In this document: positions 6,501 to 11,869 of the stretch, piece by piece
How positions within the stretch are numbered: the stretch's first letter is position 1
How the letters are laid out: every line of letters starts with the position of its first letter
Assembly: GCA_031259345.1 (NCBI GenBank)
Contig: JAIRLQ010000187.1
Coordinates: 1 to 12,292 of the forward strand
DNA length: 12,292 bases
Reading direction: 5' to 3'
DNA from: Treponema sp.
Lineage (GTDB): Bacteria > Spirochaetota > Spirochaetia > Treponematales > Breznakiellaceae
Made by a program: the position numbers and the translations under genes
The notes under the pieces: generated by a model
Told to the model about the DNA's origin: nothing
Databases searched by the model: none
Seen by the model: the letters and a program-made list of their open reading frames with translations, nothing else

Positions 6501-8629
6501 GGGGGCCCCAGTCCATATACTCAAGCCGGGATCTCGCGCTCGATGTATCCATCCCCCTGGAAGATCTGGAAAATGCCGGCGTAGAGCCCGGCTATTGGGC
6601 TAAAGTGGAAATCCGGTACCGGGGAGACAATACGGGGATTTTTATTGACGGCATTAAAACCCAAAGCATTTCGGGATCTTCCCTGGTTCCAAATCCTTCT
6701 TTTTTCAGCAGCCAGGGTAACGAAAATGTATCAGGCTCATTATCAAGCGGGTCCGCGTATATGGCATTTCTCCTTACGCCGTCCCAAAGCGCTTCCCTTA
6801 TGCCTTCCGGGCGGATGGGCATTGATGAGGTAATCCTTGAAGACAGCGTTGCTTCCTACAGGCTCAACGCGGGCGCAATTGTTGAATGGCAGCGGCCGGG
6901 CAATATCCTTAGTGTAAAAAATACGCCGGTGCTTTCCGGCTTTTCCGTAAGCGCGGCCCTGGAAACAGGCGCGCGGGGGAATCCCTTTGAAGAAAACAGC
7001 CCCGGCCTTTTCGGCATGTCCGGCAGGGCCAGGAGCGAGGTCTCGATATTGGGCGCACGGGTACGGGCTAATTATTCATATACATTCAGTAAAGAAAGTG
7101 TACAAGATGAAGCAAATTCTTACGCCTGGCGGGCAGGCCACAGCATTTCCCGTTCCTGGGGCCCTTTTCAGGCAAGCGAAGCTTTTGAAGACGCCCCTTC
7201 GGATCACTTTATGGAACATAAAGCCGAGCTGGGCTTTAACTCCGTGTTCAGGTCTTCCCTTTCCGGAGAGGCGCGCTACGATGATGCCAGGCTTGGCCGG
7301 ACATGGAAGGCCCTTATGGGCGTAAAGCCCAAAGAATTCCCCCTGGACCTTTCTGTAGAAGCGGGGGCGGCATGGCAGGAAAATTCCAGCGGCGCGGAAT
7401 ATTACCTGGAAAATTACGGCAAAGCCTGGCTTGAAAGCTGGACGCCCATGGTACCCGACTGGGGGGCGGGCGCGAGGACCCGGGACGGAAACGGGCGCTT
7501 TTCTTTCAGCATTGGGGATACTCCTCTGGGGCTGCGCCTCTACCTTGAATCTTCCAGTTTTTTTAACGAGGCAAGCGGAATTACAAACGCCAATTCTTTG
7601 GGCAGGCTGGACATTCCCTGGACGCCGGGAATATCGAGCGGCGCCCTGCGCTTCCTTTTCCGGGGCGAACGGGAATTCCGCAGGGGCTTAAATTACCGGG
7701 GCCATGATTTTAGGAACGACGCGGCGCGCTACGGTGAAAGTCTGGAAGATTCGGCGCCCCTCTTATTCGCCATTCCTTTTTATTCCCTGTGGAATCCCGA
7801 TATCGGGCCGGCCATGAAAAGCGCGAACGATTCTTTCCCCGCAAATGCCTCCCTTTCATCGGGCGTCTTTGCCGACCGCTTTGAAAGTTCCGTCCAGTTG
7901 CCGCCCAATTACGGCGTTTCCGCCCTGTTCCTGCCTTCAAATATTGCGTTCAAGGTAAACCGGATTTTGGAACAAAAGCTGGACACTTCCCTGGACAGCT
8001 TTAACCTGGGCGGGGTATTGCGCTTTCAGGCGGTAAATCTTTTTGGGGCAATGGGCTCGGCGCCGGTTTTTAAATTTTACCGGAACGATGAATTTAGCTA
8101 TAACGTCGAAGCCGCGTTTTCTTTTCCAAAAGGTGAAAAAAACTCCTGGCTCGTAGAGGCAGGCCAATTTTTTAACTTCTATGGATTTGCCGGGGCACTC
8201 TTAAGTATTGAAAATACCCTTAGCGCCAGTTCCATATATTCGGTTTCCCGCGGCGCCAGGGTAAGCGATAGTTTCAGGCTTAACTGGACTTCCCCGGCGG
8301 AAAAAAGCCTTTTGGGGACCCTGTACGATTGGACCATGGGCAAGGCGAAAATGCAAAATTCCTGGTTAACCCTGGCGCATCTTGCGGAAACCCCGGCGGA
8401 AAAAATCAGAATAGAAACTTTGGAATTTATTTTTGGACATGAAGACCAGGAAGCCGGCAAGGATGATTATACAAATTTTTCCATAGCCCTGGGCCACGAG
8501 TCTGTGGTAAGAATTACAGGCAGGCTTAACTTTTCGGTGTTTGCAAAGCTCCTGGTGGCGGAAGATTTTTACAGCGACGAACTTTCATTCCTGCTGAGCG
8601 TCGGAACCAGCCTGCGGGTTACTTTCTAA
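3569..8629 (+). CDS. Giant SprA-like outer-membrane beta-barrel protein
   Basis: A 1686-residue exported protein. A signal peptide (MSVLRSTFLRLLILFLILLP, then GLYA) is probably cut before Gln25. The rest is beta-rich, with alternating aromatic and small residues, and ends SLRVTF, a C-terminal Phe typical of barrels handled by the BAM machinery. Several stretches recall SprA, the type IX secretion translocon, in the same order. Residues ~131-150 read like an SprA 'I..GNxxLxxP' segment (VQYAGIGNTGLDFPAFPYLD). Residues ~481-530 hold a 'YYIGSDVVPGSVQVYRAG...' unit. Residues ~931-1001 hold YRSLSFFVRR and LRFILARG...LALDVSIPL, like the 'MFVHaE... FIRLGSD...YYEYeiPL' region. From ~1084, GIDEVILEDSVASYRLNAG is followed by a strand and LSGFSVSAALETG, like 'vNELRLTDF...AAR...PGFGS'. 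SprA in Bacteroidota is about 2400 residues, so this is shorter. It overlaps the convergent TPR lipoprotein gene by 45 bp. Being an outer-membrane barrel is likely; SprA kinship is an inference that a profile search would settle. Confidence 0.75.
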   Translation: MSVLRSTFLRLLILFLILLPGLYAQEDGASPLPSHPEITDEAKAELVNLSIWDSAVSLFISGYWEGKLKANWGIALTPEGTRAFSGDSPVLFTQEADLTLSLWIRETWFIEASFLDDYDLNTYRAGYQGRPGEIVQYAGIGNTGLDFPAFPYLDLGGDSASSLGFYGRFGGEEFTLHTLVRYDAAAREEKVFVGSRERTFSFAGLSAPLRGVSFVLPDDSLDTVPQIYLEDASGPLTDTQGRRWRLAGASEYAAGARYGQVELTLGAYNGNSEEPKGMVGAAYSKGGSDSPWKTSLGEYHPPGLPGMPGASGFLEKVQSYFNSSGKVYDLALFPQTGGGAGRPGETTINGVPVLIIYESGTFSPFEKQNRYRSPALSAEDASVVSLSRGQRISYYEVIPLESSPSYLPAPSGQVNQRRGIYELVGGASSQSGREESERWPLTKDASGEGVMSWPEIYLPGKQLFTGDLGLRFTNYGSAGTYYIGSDVVPGSVQVYRAGLADPNFSYNEAAGTVSLANPAMGSETIRITYLKRSGERRLGSFAAGLGALWDPKGAFSSGIGLGLRWNLSGDSFSETGSSSPGTVGLGAEVRYDADRLKAGVTLGLGFEQPDTTDLYRALGMEGSEIVLALPPGDSFISGPPGSTLNSGQTVGNRAPLVYRNHRDTSIIGTSTLTDIESSAPELSGKQGPYPAMDARLSSQILAAEFTLDASQSWTGFETSLGLDGEILERSKTIEIPFRLYKFLGNTDKLQVIFQAGALNDSGDESPENPDLIFEKLIYDGAAEGPAAHPPHENPRLATLNLNDEDRRKLGNAKYLRILVSAPGLTGTEFINGRVLLAPPLVKGAAFRPVFLDSRGITGADDSPLIASAAVMETREGTSSPQKLEEKYGDIIKRLHSGLGSQRILELGWENLDPGMGAGADTRIAAPPLENYRSLSFFVRRPQVQVKEKTSPDPPDPSELTAIEQDKLDKASLRFILARGPQSIYSSRDLALDVSIPLEDLENAGVEPGYWAKVEIRYRGDNTGIFIDGIKTQSISGSSLVPNPSFFSSQGNENVSGSLSSGSAYMAFLLTPSQSASLMPSGRMGIDEVILEDSVASYRLNAGAIVEWQRPGNILSVKNTPVLSGFSVSAALETGARGNPFEENSPGLFGMSGRARSEVSILGARVRANYSYTFSKESVQDEANSYAWRAGHSISRSWGPFQASEAFEDAPSDHFMEHKAELGFNSVFRSSLSGEARYDDARLGRTWKALMGVKPKEFPLDLSVEAGAAWQENSSGAEYYLENYGKAWLESWTPMVPDWGAGARTRDGNGRFSFSIGDTPLGLRLYLESSSFFNEASGITNANSLGRLDIPWTPGISSGALRFLFRGEREFRRGLNYRGHDFRNDAARYGESLEDSAPLLFAIPFYSLWNPDIGPAMKSANDSFPANASLSSGVFADRFESSVQLPPNYGVSALFLPSNIAFKVNRILEQKLDTSLDSFNLGGVLRFQAVNLFGAMGSAPVFKFYRNDEFSYNVEAAFSFPKGEKNSWLVEAGQFFNFYGFAGALLSIENTLSASSIYSVSRGARVSDSFRLNWTSPAEKSLLGTLYDWTMGKAKMQNSWLTLAHLAETPAEKIRIETLEFIFGHEDQEAGKDDYTNFSIALGHESVVRITGRLNFSVFAKLLVAEDFYSDELSFLLSVGTSLRVTF

Positions 8630-9613
8630 AGCCGTTTCCGCTTCCGGCGCCGGGGGATTCAAAATAGTGTCGATAATTTCCTGAATACCGGTTTTATTGT
8701 CATTTGTAATCTGTGAATCTTCAAGAAGCGTTCCAAGAAGATCGGTATCCTTAAAACCCGCCGCCACTGCCATATCAAGCTCTTTAAGGCCGTCCGGGTT
8801 TTCGGGATCCGCCGTAAAAAGAAGCCGGGCAACGTCGAAGGCAAGGGCCGCTTTTGTAAGTGTTTCCGTATCCTGCGCAAGGGCATCCCTGGCGGCGCGG
8901 TACTGTTCTATGGCTTTCGCAAAAAGCTCAAGGCTTTCAAGAACTCCGGCGTATTCATAAAGCGCCTGGGGGTTGGAAGGCGGACTTAGGACAAGCCATT
9001 TTTCATAGCTGTCCGCGGCCTCGGGCTTGTTTTGGGCTTTCTGTGCCCTGGCAAGAAGCAGCGCCGCGTCGCTTTTTTCCTCCAGCGCGTAACCGTATCT
9101 AGTAAGGGTTTCTTCAGATTCAGCATAGTCACCCAGGGCATAGAGCACCAGGGCGTAATTGTAACCGTCATCAGCGCTTTCCGGAACCAGCTCCAGCACC
9201 TTGCCATAATACGCCCGCGCCCTGGACATATCCCCGTTTTTTATCCGGGAATACGCCGCCCCTTTTAGCGCCATAACATTATCCGGATCCCGGGCAAGCA
9301 TTTTTTCAAAATGCTTTGCCGCGTCTTCATACCTTCCCGAAGCAAAAGCAATGCGCCCAAGATTGTATTCCGAAGCCGTCATGGTTTTGTCCATCGAGGA
9401 GGCCCTGGTAAGCCAACGTTCCGCTTCCTGGAATTTGCCAAGTTCGTAATACGCCATGCCGATTGAATAGTATTCTTCCGCCGTCGCGGCATTGCTTGCG
9501 CAGGACGCGGCAAAGATTAAGCACAAAAACACGGAAAGGAAACAACATGACCAAAGGGTCATGTTGTTTCTGCGCGGGGCCTTAAAAAAACGGGCGGCGG
9601 AAAAGGCTGTCAT
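8585..9613 (-). CDS. TPR-repeat lipoprotein
   Basis: A 342-residue protein with an N-terminal signal of lipoprotein type: a basic start (RFFKAPRR), a hydrophobic core CFLSVFLCLIF, and lipobox A-A-S-Cys38. About six tetratricopeptide repeats follow, near residues 46-76, 79-111, 112-145, 146-174, 182-213 and 218-248, with typical helix pairs such as EEYYSIGMAYYELGKFQEAE. A linker and a Pro/Glu/Ala-rich tail end the protein. It is probably tethered to a membrane, acting as a scaffold for protein-protein contacts. The ATG at 9613 overlaps the upp stop codon (ATGA), so it is translated by coupling; neither it nor Met18 (ATG at 9562) has a clear Shine-Dalgarno sequence. The upstream start is preferred because only it gives the basic residues in front of the hydrophobic core. 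A perfect 14-bp inverted repeat covers Met18. The gene's 3' end overlaps the convergent giant barrel gene by 45 bp, and the barrel is a candidate partner by proximity alone. Confidence 0.85.
   Translation of the reverse strand: MTAFSAARFFKAPRRNNMTLWSCCFLSVFLCLIFAASCASNAATAEEYYSIGMAYYELGKFQEAERWLTRASSMDKTMTASEYNLGRIAFASGRYEDAAKHFEKMLARDPDNVMALKGAAYSRIKNGDMSRARAYYGKVLELVPESADDGYNYALVLYALGDYAESEETLTRYGYALEEKSDAALLLARAQKAQNKPEAADSYEKWLVLSPPSNPQALYEYAGVLESLELFAKAIEQYRAARDALAQDTETLTKAALAFDVARLLFTADPENPDGLKELDMAVAAGFKDTDLLGTLLEDSQITNDNKTGIQEIIDTILNPPAPEAETALESNPQAGSDAQQE
9539..9570. repeat. Perfect 14-bp inverted repeat with 4-nt loop, inside the TPR lipoprotein gene
   Basis: The arms GAAACAACATGACC (9539-9552) and GGTCATGTTGTTTC (9557-9570) are exact complements separated by AAAG. 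In the message of the minus-strand gene this is a stable stem-loop. The left arm contains the ATG of Met18, and the codons around it read R-N-N-M-T-L-W-S-C-C-F at the start of the signal peptide. No T-run follows in either direction, so it is not an ordinary terminator. It could fold at the RNA level near the coupled start, or be a protein-binding site; the sequence alone cannot decide. Confidence 0.85.
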
Positions 9614-10695
9614 TTTTCTGCGCTTAAATTTTTTGTATTCAGCACCGTATCTTCGATTTCCCTAAGCTGGGCACGGTAAAGCCTGGCGATATTGGAACCA
9701 TAATCGGCAATTAATTGAATAATATTCCGGGGATTTTCCAGGGGATCCTTGCCGTTGATACGATCTCCGGCATCCCCAAGGCCGGGCATGATATAGGCAA
9801 TTTCGTTAAGCACCGGGTCCATCCAGAGTGTATACACGGTACAGTTTTCCAAAGCCCGCACCGCCCTTAGGGCTCCCTTCAGGGCGGAAATCACATTAAA
9901 AAATTGTATGGATCTGGGGTTAACCCCTTCGCTTAAAAGATATTTTACCACCGTTACCAGGCTTCCGCCTGTGGCATTCATGGGGTCGGCAAAAATCAAA
10001 TCTTTGCCGTCAAGCTGTTCCAGGTTAAAATACGAACGGTCAAGGTCAAGAATGTACTCCATGTCATTTTCATGTTTGGAATCGTCCCGGCGTATTTTAA
10101 AAAGCGCAAAAGGAGTTACATAGGCATGGGAAGAATATTCCTGAATCTCTTTGGACATGATCATGGAAGGCAAAAGGGCGCCGCGCAGCATAACGCACAT
10201 AACCGTATTTTCAATTTTGCTGTCGATATTGGTTATTTTATGGGCCGCAAAATTCTGCACCGGAATATTTACCGGGGTTTTAACAATCAGGTAATTTTTG
10301 TTGTCCCCTGTCATGCCGCCATACGCCAGTTTAAAAAGCATTTCGTAGGCCCGCTGAATATAGTAAACAAATTCTTCGTTTTCGGTTTGATGGTCCCTTA
10401 GCTTGGCGATTAGCCTGGAAGCTTCGGCGTGGCTTTCCTGGGGGGTTAAAAAGGAATAAACTTTAAGGTTATTCTCGGTTTTGCAGATTTCCTGCATCAT
10501 GCCGCCCATTTCGTTAAAAAGCCTTATAAAGCGCTCTTCCTCACGGAGCCTTTCTTTTTCGCCCCTGGAAGTAGAATAAATTGAAAAGCAGCTTAAAACT
10601 TCCCGGTATACCGTGTCCATGGAAATTATGGAGCTCTTGTCTTTTTCGGTAAGATACCCGTCAAGATCCTCGGCCTTGAGTATTACTTTATTCAT
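9610..10695 (-). CDS. upp: Uracil phosphoribosyltransferase with N-terminal extension
   Basis: A 361-residue protein whose C-terminal two-thirds is a uracil phosphoribosyltransferase, which makes UMP from uracil and PRPP in pyrimidine salvage. Key sites: VMLRGALLPSMIM at 168-180 (the PRPP-loop region seen as a 'LRAG' type motif), the PRPP-binding loop KDLIFADPMNATGG at 231-244, the segment NVISALKGA at 267-275, and the uracil-binding YIMPGLGDAGDRING at 301-315. Typical Upp is about 210 residues, so the first 130-140 residues are an extension. This has a Glu/Arg-rich helical stretch (GEKERLREEERFIRLFNEMG) and no recognised fold. The gene is in an operon with the TPR lipoprotein gene (4-bp ATGA overlap). 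A TTGAGT-17-TAAGAT promoter lies so near the ATG that the message would be almost leaderless. The catalytic motifs look intact. Confidence 0.9.
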   Translation of the reverse strand: MNKVILKAEDLDGYLTEKDKSSIISMDTVYREVLSCFSIYSTSRGEKERLREEERFIRLFNEMGGMMQEICKTENNLKVYSFLTPQESHAEASRLIAKLRDHQTENEEFVYYIQRAYEMLFKLAYGGMTGDNKNYLIVKTPVNIPVQNFAAHKITNIDSKIENTVMCVMLRGALLPSMIMSKEIQEYSSHAYVTPFALFKIRRDDSKHENDMEYILDLDRSYFNLEQLDGKDLIFADPMNATGGSLVTVVKYLLSEGVNPRSIQFFNVISALKGALRAVRALENCTVYTLWMDPVLNEIAYIMPGLGDAGDRINGKDPLENPRNIIQLIADYGSNIARLYRAQLREIEDTVLNTKNLSAEK

Positions 10696-10701
10696 GCAAA
10701 G

Positions 10702-10730
10702 ATCTTACCTGTATAAATGAAAAAACTCAA
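10702..10730 (-). promoter_or_regulatory. Predicted promoter of upp, near-leaderless
   Basis: TTGAGT (10730-10725), a 17-nt spacer, then TAAGAT (10707-10702) on the minus strand. Transcription would start about 7 nt on, at or beside the ATG at 10695. There is no convincing Shine-Dalgarno sequence. An alternative -10 (TATACA, 10715-10710) would give a leader of about 8 nt. Confidence 0.4.
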
Positions 10731-10775
10731 GGTGTTTATGGTTCGTTTTTTACGTGGCGCATCACGGACGTTAAG

Positions 10776-10797
10776 CCGGGCGTGCGTAAATGCCCGG
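10776..10797. repeat. Short GC-rich hairpin downstream of the broken LPP20 gene
   Basis: Arms CCGGGCGT (10776-10783) and ATGCCCGG (10790-10797) pair over eight positions, with one G-T wobble, around a 6-nt loop. It begins 11 bp past the stop of the LPP20 remnant. No T-run follows on the minus strand, so an intrinsic terminator is doubtful; it may cap the 3' end of that message. Confidence 0.3.
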
Positions 10798-10808
10798 AAG
10801 AAATATAC

Positions 10809-11233
10809 TCACTCTTCCACCCGCACAAATTGAACCCGGATATTGCGCGGGGCGTCCGGGTATGGCGGGATTAGTAAAGTGAAGCGCGTGTTGCCGCTGT
10901 CGAACTGGCAAAACGGACACCGAAAAAATCTGCTTCTGAGCTAACGGTGGATTTTTGGCTGACGGCGGTGTTTTCCTTTGAACCGGAAATGGTTTTATTG
11001 TAGCTATAGAGCAGTTCCTGGGTGTCGTCTACGCTGGTCCGGAAAAAGCGGCTTATCTGGGCCAGCGCCCGCATCCGCGCATCTTCCTCGCTGCGGCCTT
11101 CGCCCGTACCGGTAAGGTACTGGTCCGGCGGGTAAACCATGGCCTGGCGCGTTACCCAGCGGGGCGCTTCCTGGGCAAAAACAAGGCCCGCAAGCGCCAC
11201 GAGGAAAACTGCCGGTAACACTTTCCTTTTCAT
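10809..11233 (-). pseudogene. Broken LPP20-type periplasmic protein gene
   Basis: The ATG at 11233 starts a signal peptide (MKRKVLPAVFLVALAGLVFA, cut before QEAP) followed by an LPP20-like domain: YLTGTGEGRSEEDARMRALA and then ISRFFRTSVDDTQELL. The frame continues to VSSEADFFGVRFA and then runs into unconvincing sequence and a stop at 10871. In a different frame, from about 10905 to a TGA at 10809, a plausible protein end is visible: FDSGNTRFTLLIPPYPDAP followed by RNIRVQFVRVEE. LPP20-type spirochete proteins are usually considerably longer, so the best reading is a gene that lost its middle by a deletion that also shifted the frame. Alternatively the tail belonged to another gene. There is no Cys near the signal, so it would be periplasmic rather than lipidated. 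AAAGGA lies about 12 nt before the ATG. The ATG at 11314 is not preferred because it would disrupt the signal peptide. Confidence 0.65.
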
Positions 11234-11306
11234 TTTCAAAAAGTCCTTTTTCGAGTATAGTTTTCCGGTTTCCCGAACAGATAAGCATAAAAAAAGTACG
11301 CTTATA

Positions 11307-11334
11307 ACGAACATTACACCGAAATAATGTTCGT
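11307..11334. promoter_or_regulatory. Operator-like 10-bp inverted repeat
   Basis: ACGAACATTA (11307-11316) and TAATGTTCGT (11325-11334) are exact complements with an 8-nt spacer. It lies between the divergent LPP20-type gene and the XRE regulator gene and covers the spacer downstream of a consensus TTGACA on the minus strand, where a bound dimer would block transcription of the LPP20 gene. A centre-to-centre spacing of the half-sites near two helical turns suits a dimeric regulator; the adjacent XRE protein is the obvious candidate. Confidence 0.6.
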
Positions 11335-11339
11335 GTCAA
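11334..11339 (-). promoter_or_regulatory. Consensus -35 element (TTGACA) facing the LPP20-type gene
   Basis: A perfect TTGACA on the minus strand. The -10 expected 17 nt further on (11316-11311, TAATGT) is poor, so this promoter may be weak or activator-dependent; it is interleaved with the inverted repeat at 11307-11334. A leader of about 70 nt would precede the ATG at 11233. Confidence 0.4.
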
Positions 11340-11340
11340 G

Positions 11341-11365
11341 TGTCTCTATCACCTAAAAAGAGACA
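11341..11365. promoter_or_regulatory. Second operator-like inverted repeat before the XRE gene
   Basis: TGTCTCT (11341-11347) and AGAGACA (11359-11365) are exact complements with an 11-nt spacer. It sits directly upstream of the -10-like TAGAAT of the XRE gene, where autorepressors of this class often bind. Its sequence differs from the other dyad, so two different proteins, or two specificities, may be involved. Confidence 0.5.
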
Positions 11366-11369
11366 TTTA

Positions 11370-11375
11370 TAGAAT
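11370..11375 (+). promoter_or_regulatory. Possible -10 element of the XRE regulator gene
   Basis: TAGAAT matches the -10 consensus at five of six positions and lies 7 nt before the ATG at 11383, so the message would be leaderless. No good -35 is seen at 17 nt upstream; the second inverted repeat occupies that place. Confidence 0.35.
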
Positions 11376-11382
11376 ACAAAAT

Positions 11383-11715
11383 ATGGATTTTGACCAGCTT
11401 TTTATCTTTAATGTAAAAAAATGGCGTAAAAACAGGGGCCTTTCTCAAAAATTGCTGGCTGAACGGTGTAATACGGCTCATTCGTATATCAGGCAGATTG
11501 AAAGCGGGAGCGGAAAGCCTTCCTTCGCCCTTATCGGAAAACTCGCCAACGCTTTGGGCATTGAAGCCTATCAGTTATTTTATGATGAAACGGCAGCGCA
11601 GGGCGAAAAAGCCCCGCAAACGGAAGCGGAATATATAGAATCGATCAAAGCGGATTTTCTTGCCAAGACAGCCCGCGAGCTTGATACGGTTATTGATCAA
11701 TTACTGACCAGATAG
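11383..11715 (+). CDS. Small XRE/Cro-type transcriptional regulator
   Basis: A 110-residue protein with a lambda-repressor-like helix-turn-helix of the HTH_3 type at about residues 10-65: VKKWRKNRGLSQKLLAERCN is the entry and first helices, and TAHSYIRQIESGSGKPSF is the recognition helix and its cap, followed by the family motif 'LANALGIE.YQLF'. The C-terminal 40 residues are acidic and helical (YIESIKADFLAKTARELDTV) and could mediate dimerisation. It binds DNA in the cytoplasm. The ATG at 11383 has no Shine-Dalgarno sequence and lies 7 nt behind a -10-like TAGAAT. Two inverted repeats lie in the preceding intergenic region, as expected if the protein represses itself and the divergent LPP20-type gene. 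Targets are not known. Confidence 0.88.
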   Translation: MDFDQLFIFNVKKWRKNRGLSQKLLAERCNTAHSYIRQIESGSGKPSFALIGKLANALGIEAYQLFYDETAAQGEKAPQTEAEYIESIKADFLAKTARELDTVIDQLLTR

Positions 11716-11767
11716 TACATGCGTATCTTGATGGGCAGAGGCTCTCCCCCGTCCAAACACTAAGTTT

Positions 11768-11794
11768 TTTACAAAAAATGACGGTTTTTATAAA
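11768..11794 (+). promoter_or_regulatory. Possible promoter of the Rrf2-type regulator gene
   Basis: TTTACA (11768-11773) and TATAAA (11789-11794) lie 15 nt apart, which is short; a second TATAAA lies at 11801-11806. The 154-bp gap between the XRE stop and the next start (11716-11869) otherwise shows only a weak, interrupted hairpin at 11733-11749. Confidence 0.3.
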
Positions 11795-11850
11795 CAGGAC
11801 TATAAATATTTTTAAAAAGGATCTATCATTACCGTAACTGTCAATAATCC

Positions 11851-11860
11851 GGAAGGAGGT
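11851..11860 (+). promoter_or_regulatory. Strong ribosome binding site of the Rrf2-type gene
   Basis: GGAAGGAGGT ends 9 nt before the ATG at 11870 and is close to a perfect Shine-Dalgarno sequence. It fixes the start and contrasts with the neighbours that lack any. Confidence 0.9.
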
Positions 11861-11869
11861 ATCTATTCA

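Noticed and set aside
8644..8653. CCGGCGCCGG palindrome
   Set aside because: Lies in the coding sequence of the TPR lipoprotein in a GC-rich Pro/Ala stretch and is expected from composition.
11234..11314. Upstream ATG at 11314 as the start of the LPP20-type protein
   Set aside because: It would put 27 residues before a complete signal peptide; the ATG at 11233 has AAAGGA upstream.
11733..11749. Terminator after the XRE gene
   Set aside because: The stem has a mismatch, a 3-nt loop and no adjacent T-run; the nearest T-run is about 15 nt further on.
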